From NCBI GenBank assembly GCA_026770595.1, contig MU634751.1:1-10350 (forward strand): 10,350 nucleotides of DNA, in the 5' to 3' direction. Below the pieces are notes generated by a model, which did not search any database, had not been told where the DNA came from, and saw nothing but the letters and a program-made list of their open reading frames with translations. The position numbers were made by a program, and so were the translations under genes. Positions 6,281-10,350 of the stretch are shown here, one piece after another. The stretch is from Ochromonadaceae sp. CCMP2298 (Eukaryota; Sar; Synurophyceae; Ochromonadales; Ochromonadaceae). Position 1 is the stretch's first letter. The number at the start of each line of letters is the position of its first letter.

Positions 6281-9200
6281 CTACACCAGCTCGTACTCCT
6301 GGCCCGGGTGCACTTTCCTCTCACTCGGCGATCGAGATACAGGCACAGTGAGTTGCGACGAACTCATATTGACGCCATACGGAGTCTCCCTCGGCTTGAA
6401 GCTTTTGAACAGGCTCTCAAACACATCGGTGTCGAGTGGCTACAACAGAGAAGGAGGGAGGCATAGAGGGGTGGGGGGGGGGGGGAGGGAAAGAGGGGGA
6501 GTGTGAAGTCAGAAAGGAGTAGGTGTAAGTGCAAACCGAATACCCCACACTTAATACCCCGATAATCTATATAACTAACCCCTCTCACCTTTGCGAGCAC
6601 AGAGTCGGCGCCCCGTTTTCTAAAGTGGTCGATATCATCCTGCATCACGTTGCCCGTAATGCCTGCGATGAAGCACTTGCAGCCCATGCATCGCATCTCC
6701 CACACAGAGTCGGGGCCATTCATAACCGGCATCTCAAAATCCGACAGAATGGCGTCGAAGGGCTCGCCCCGCTCCACAGCAGCTGTGTATACATCCAGTG
6801 CCACCTTACCGTTCTCAGCTTCTTCGCAAAGGTAGTTCCTGGTCCTCAAGATGCGCAGGAGCAGCTTTCGGTTGGAGGTCGCATCGTCCACGACCAGTAT
6901 GCGGCGGGTGGTGGGTAAAGCCTCTAACGATTCGGTGCTAAGGATCCGTGCAATTGAGGTGTTGTTGTCCTCCTCGCGAACGGTGGCGATTTGGAACAGG
7001 GGCAGCTCGATTGAAAAGGTAGCGCCGCAGTCCAGTCCCTCGGATGTCACTTCGAAGGTGCCTCCGTGCTGTGGTAGTGGTGATGGAGGGAGTGGGGTTA
7101 GCGAAATGCAGAAGCGCAATGGCAGCAACAGCAGGCAGGTCGACAGGTAGATAGGCAGATAGGTCGATAGGTAGATAGGAGGCTTACTTGATGCGCGATG
7201 CCCTTGCTGATGAACAGACCCAGACCGCTGCCCTGCCCAGCCTGCAGCTGATTTGCGTTGAACTGCACCCCCTCCGCACCTATCTCCCGCAGCTGTTCGG
7301 GGGAGAGACCCGCTCCAGTGTCCGTAACGGAGACGCGTACAGAGCCAGCTCTGGGATGGGAGAACCATTGCTGGGACTCCTCCAGGGTCATGTCGATCTT
7401 TGCATCGACCAGTGCTCCAGGAATCCATTCAGCTGAAGAGAAGGAGAAGAAGGGCAACAAAGTATGAGCATTGGGGGAGGAATAAATGAGAATGCGTGAC
7501 AGGGCGTGGCAGAGAATGAGATTGCGTCTTACTATGAACAGAGATCGTTTTCAACGTCGGTGTGAACTTGATGGCGTTCGACATGAGATTCCGCAGCACT
7601 TGCGATATGCGCATAGAGTCACCCACCACCTGCAACGCCTGATACTGCGCAAGTTCGTGGGGAGACAGCTGCCCGTCCCATATCGCGCCTGTGAGCGTGA
7701 GCGTGACATTCTTCTCCTTCGCCTGCATGGCGAAACACGCGGTCGTCTTCTTCACCACCTGCCATATCGGTAGAGAGGAGAACTCCAGGCGCAGCGTCCC
7801 CGACTCGATCTGGATAGGGAGAGAGGGAGGGAGAGCGGAAGTTAGCGGATTGAATAAGAGTGAGCGGGGAGCAAGTATTAAAGAGACTTACCTTATCGTA
7901 ATTCAAAAGATCATTGAGTACATCCACAGCGGCCTCCGTGTTGCTCAGAGCATCGTCCGTCAACTGGATCCAATTCTCGATCGTCTTAGTCATCAACTGA
8001 ACAACCTCGGCAGGAGATTTTACTTTCAGCATCTTAAGACACGCGATCAGCTCCAGGTCAAACAGCTTCAGTCCCAAGCGAACAGTGTTCAAAGGCGTGC
8101 GGATCTCGTGGCTGATGAACCGCACATACCGGCGCTTGGTGTCCAGTACCACCTGCTGCCTCTCGCTCTGCCTGCTCACTGCGAAGTCGTATAGCAAAAA
8201 GATCAGGCTGACCAAGGCGATCAACGAGACTCCTCCGACGGCGAAGAATATGGGGTTATCCGACTTGTACTCATCGTAGAAGGCCTTCCGCGGGTAGAAT
8301 GATATAGTGTATTGGCTGGACTCTGCAATACCGATGATGGCCGGTAGGTACAGTTCTGCCGACTTCTTCTTGCTGGAGTACCTAGTGTGTGTATATGTGT
8401 GTGTTAGTGTGCGATAGTAGTTAGTGTCCCATACATACTCCCACTCTCACCTAGTGTCGTGTAGGTCTCCGTTGCCCTTGAAGGTTGTCGAACCTTTCTC
8501 AAACGCGAAGGTGAATACCACTGGAGGACCCCCCAGCAGCCCATCCGCCTCCACGACGATGTCCATTTCTCCCACGAAGGAGGGGACCGTATCGGCTAGC
8601 AATTCGGACCAATCCAGAATCGCAGTAACTACACCCACCGAATTAGTCGCGCCATCGTCACCCACGATGGCAATGGGAGAAACGATAAGGGTCATATATC
8701 CTGTGGTGACGCTGGGGTTGGGAACGAGTGGGTTGGGAAGGGGCAGCGAAAGCGGGGTGACGACGGCGGTGCACTCAGTCCTCGCTGCAGCGATGTCTTT
8801 CCCCGTCGGGCATAGATGGACCTTCTCCACTAGTGGCCCGACCACCGGGTCGGGGAATCCGTTCTGGCCCAGTATATTGGTGTCCAGCGCCTGCGTCACG
8901 GGCGCCAGGATGTTTTGAGTATTTCCCCAGATGGTGTTGCCAGTGAGGTCGTCCAGAAAGATTGAGCCTGGGGGAGGAATCGTGGGGTTGAAGTTCCAAA
9001 TGCCTCTGACGGTAGGGCTTATAAAGCTTCTGAATGGGGGCATATCTGGGTCAGAGTCCCACAGGTTGAACGCAAACGTCTCCCACGCTGCAACCTGGTC
9101 CGGACGCACAATCGGAGCGAAAGAAAAATGGGACACGCTCGATAACTCTGCCAGCTGCGCCACGGAGTCTGCGAATCCTCCCAGATACGCGTTTGGCCAG

Positions 9201-9475
9201 GCGCTCTCGCTCGGCCAGGCTGCGCTGTAGGAGCCGGCCAGCATGGTGGCTCCCTTGGTTGCGCGCTTGAACGAGTTCTGCGTGTTGACCAGCGCCGCGA
9301 CTGAGACGGATTCATACACCGAATCAGCATTATTCAATTCGCTATCTCGCAGAATGTTGTACGACGACAAGCCGATGACCGCAGCGACCACTAGGAGACT
9401 GGCCACCACAAGTGCGCGTAGCCAGAACACTCGGCCGAATGAAGTCAATGTCGAACATCCATTTTCTCTTGCCAT
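6281..9475 (-). CDS. CHASE-type hybrid histidine kinase, six exons
   Basis: Exons 9475-8451, 8381-7892, 7809-7533, 7432-7188, 7068-6589 and 6439-6281 join in frame to 891 residues; the stop is TAG 6283-6281. ATG 9475-9473 has A at -3 and G at +4, with an in-frame TGA three codons upstream. Order: short basic N-terminus; membrane segment ~17-38; extracellular CHASE-like sensor ~40-380 (FSFAPIVRPDQVAAWETFA, WSELL, GDLHDTRY); membrane segment ~386-408; HisKA with FISHEIRTPLN, phospho-His433; NYDKIESG; HATPase with N box NLMSNAIKFTP (~579-589), G1 DTGAG (634-638) and G2 GQGSGLGL (663-670); receiver with DD740-741, phospho-Asp789 in LSDFEMPVMNG, Thr817 and the Lys839-Pro pair. It should sense an external ligand and relay phosphate His to Asp, then to a separate HPt protein, since none is fused here. 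The Lys-Pro spans the last splice junction, which supports exon 6. The ligand is unknown. The CHASE assignment is by resemblance. Confidence 0.93.
6473..6485 (-). repeat. 13-C tract in the last kinase intron
   Basis: Thirteen consecutive G on the plus strand read as C13 in intron 6440-6588, within a long pyrimidine-rich run ending TTGTAG at the acceptor. It serves as an unusually strong polypyrimidine tract. Confidence 0.85.
7141..7180. repeat. 8-bp minisatellite, consensus AGATAGGT, in kinase intron 4
   Basis: Five contiguous 8-bp units (CGACAGGT, AGATAGGC, AGATAGGT, CGATAGGT, AGATAGGA) fill the donor-proximal part of intron 7069-7187. Confidence 0.75.
8382..8450 (-). other. 69-bp kinase intron bounded by 9-bp direct repeats
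   Basis: On the minus strand ACACTAGGT spans both junctions: ACACTAG|GT at the donor and again at the acceptor (plus-strand ACCTAGTGT at 8449-8457 and 8380-8388, spaced exactly one intron length). The interior is a degenerate TG/CA and TA repeat. Splicing restores the codon AG|G. The arrangement fits intron birth by tandem duplication of an AGGT site, or by insertion of an introner-like element with target duplication. Confidence 0.6.
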
Positions 9476-9887
9476 GATCAATCACGATGCTTCACGAAGG
9501 AGGTAGGCGCAATTTGTCGATACTGTAATAGTTAAAAGTGTGGAGGAGGTGGGTGGGAGGAGTAAACGTGAGCGGGTGGGAAGAAGAGAATCATTGGTTG
9601 CCGTCCGTCAAGGGAGACACTGCTCACGTCCTCACCTTCGACCACGGAGCTTCTCGATTGGAGATAACAGCTGCGTGATTTCAGGCAGTGATATTGGGGC
9701 TTCAGGCTGGCTGTGCGCGTTTACTAATGGAGCATGTAAACGGTGGAGATCAGTGCGGGAGATCATGATCGGAAGGGGGTAAACTTAGAAAATGCAAGAG
9801 GAGTGTCCACGTCGCCCCATACGCACGCACTAGAGTGTATGCGCAAAATGACGCTGGGGGAATCAACGGTGGGAACGTCGATCTCGA

Positions 9888-10012
9888 AACGTCGATTTTT
9901 TCTGTGTATGCGCAACGAATCGACGGTCGAATATGCGAATCGACGGTCGAATTGTAGATTCGAATCAACGCTGGGGCGCATACACAGAGGACCAACGGCC
10001 AGAATCGACGTT
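9888..10012. repeat. Nested inverted repeat, foldback or MITE-like
   Basis: The outer arms are AACGTCGATT (9888-9897) and its exact inverse at 10003-10012. The inner arms are TCTGTGTATGCGC (9901-9913) and its exact inverse at 9976-9988. The loop carries a 17-bp tandem repeat. The two nested perfect arms make a long imperfect hairpin of about 125 bases. GTGTATGCGCAA recurs at 9835-9846 outside the hairpin. Confidence 0.75.
9916..9952. repeat. Tandem 17-bp repeat CGAATCGACGGTCGAAT x2, period 20
   Basis: Exact copies at 9916-9932 and 9936-9952, separated by ATG/TGC-type triplets. Each is partly self-complementary (TCGAC, GTCGA). Confidence 0.85.
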
Positions 10013-10076
10013 GAGCTGGATTTGAATCGAAGATGGTGCCGTCCGTGCTCTTCTCGGCTTGTTCGACACAATTGGT

Positions 10077-10350
10077 ATGCTCTACCACGACGATCTCGAC
10101 GACACCTTCGACGAGTTCTACGACTCAGCTCTCAGCAACGTCATCTCCGTCGGCTACTTCATCAGCATAACTATCGAAGAGCTGGACCTGTGGTATCGAG
10201 CAGTCGACGACAAGAACAAGAGCGTCAAGCAACTGCGTCGTAATATAAGACGTGGAGACTTCCGAAGACCGTGTGGCATTCTCTCAGGGAGAGATATCGC
10301 CTCATTCACGAGAAGAGAGCACAAGCAGTTCAGAAGAGCCCGTGCTACCA
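10077..10350 (+). CDS. Partial ORF of unknown function, runs off the window
   Basis: An open frame of 91 codons from ATG 10077 with no stop before the edge; the frame opens after a TGA at 10023-10025, so the start is probably this ATG unless an upstream exon exists. The product begins acidic (MLYHDDLDDTFDEFYD), has a mixed hydrophobic stretch (NVISVGYFISI), and turns strongly basic (KQLRRNIRRGDFRR, then TRREHKQFRRARA). Codons mostly end in C or G, like the P450 and kinase genes, which favours real coding. No family is recognised. It would be transcribed divergently from the kinase. Confidence 0.45.
   Translation, partial: MLYHDDLDDTFDEFYDSALSNVISVGYFISITIEELDLWYRAVDDKNKSVKQLRRNIRRGDFRRPCGILSGRDIASFTRREHKQFRRARAT

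Larger units (their letters stand above)
9476..10076. promoter_or_regulatory. Divergent intergenic region upstream of the kinase
   Basis: 600 bp between the kinase start and the next plus-strand ORF, so it should hold the kinase promoter and possibly a divergent one. Structure seen: a 7-bp dyad CGTTTAC/GTAAACG with an 11-bp loop (9718-9724, 9736-9742), a GATCATGATC palindrome near 9762-9771, and the repeat cluster at 9835-10012. No TATA box or RNA gene is recognised. Frames open across the region look like chance. Confidence 0.5.

Noticed and set aside
6364-6366. TGA at 6364-6366 as the kinase stop
   Set aside because: It is in a different frame from the spliced kinase; the correct frame passes it and stops at 6283-6281.
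9916-9952. CRISPR-like repeats
   Set aside because: There are only two copies with a 3-bp gap and a eukaryotic context, so this is an ordinary tandem repeat.
9743-10243. 166-codon plus-strand frame upstream of and over the partial ORF
   Set aside because: It crosses the hairpin repeat cluster and is Arg/Ser/His-rich. The frame from 10077 has better codon use, so this looks like a chance frame.

Overview
This window is nuclear DNA from a microbial eukaryote. Genes on both strands carry short spliceosomal introns (about 69 to 149 bp where well supported, GT-AG, usually GTAAG, GTGAG or GTATG at the donor). One gene is a hybrid histidine kinase, a class absent from animals, and the transposon families (hAT, Mutator-like) and a membrane-anchored P450 are typical eukaryotic cargo. 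A protist, alga, oomycete-like organism or early-branching fungus would fit; the lineage cannot be fixed from sequence alone. Coding DNA is moderately GC-rich and prefers C/G-ending codons, while intergenic DNA is AT-richer.

Layout. 1-2701 (minus): a spliced Mutator-like (MULE) transposase relic with a second DDE-type aspartate block, an NPLESFN block and a SWIM zinc finger, broken by one frameshift at a 9-G run and one in-frame TAA. 2702-3110: mostly non-coding, with one doubtful small ORF. 3111-4298: a complete small hAT transposon with 11-bp terminal inverted repeats, a 7/8-matching 8-bp target-site duplication, long subterminal direct repeats and only the C-terminal (dimerisation) part of a transposase, itself frameshifted. 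4452-5993 (plus): an intronless full-length cytochrome P450. 5994-6280: a short convergent spacer with three copies of a 14-bp repeat. 6281-9475 (minus): a six-exon, 891-residue hybrid histidine kinase with a CHASE-like extracellular sensor, two membrane segments, HisKA, HATPase and receiver domains, all key residues present. 9476-10076: a divergent intergenic region with a dense cluster of dyads and tandem repeats. 10077-10350 (plus): the start of an unrecognised ORF that runs off the window.

How the genes relate. Nothing shows that the P450 and the kinase work together; they are convergent neighbours. The left third of the window has accumulated transposons. I found no novel multi-gene system. 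The points most worth checking are the hAT element's termini, the near-intact MULE gene, the kinase intron bounded by 9-bp direct repeats, and the dyad cluster upstream of the kinase.
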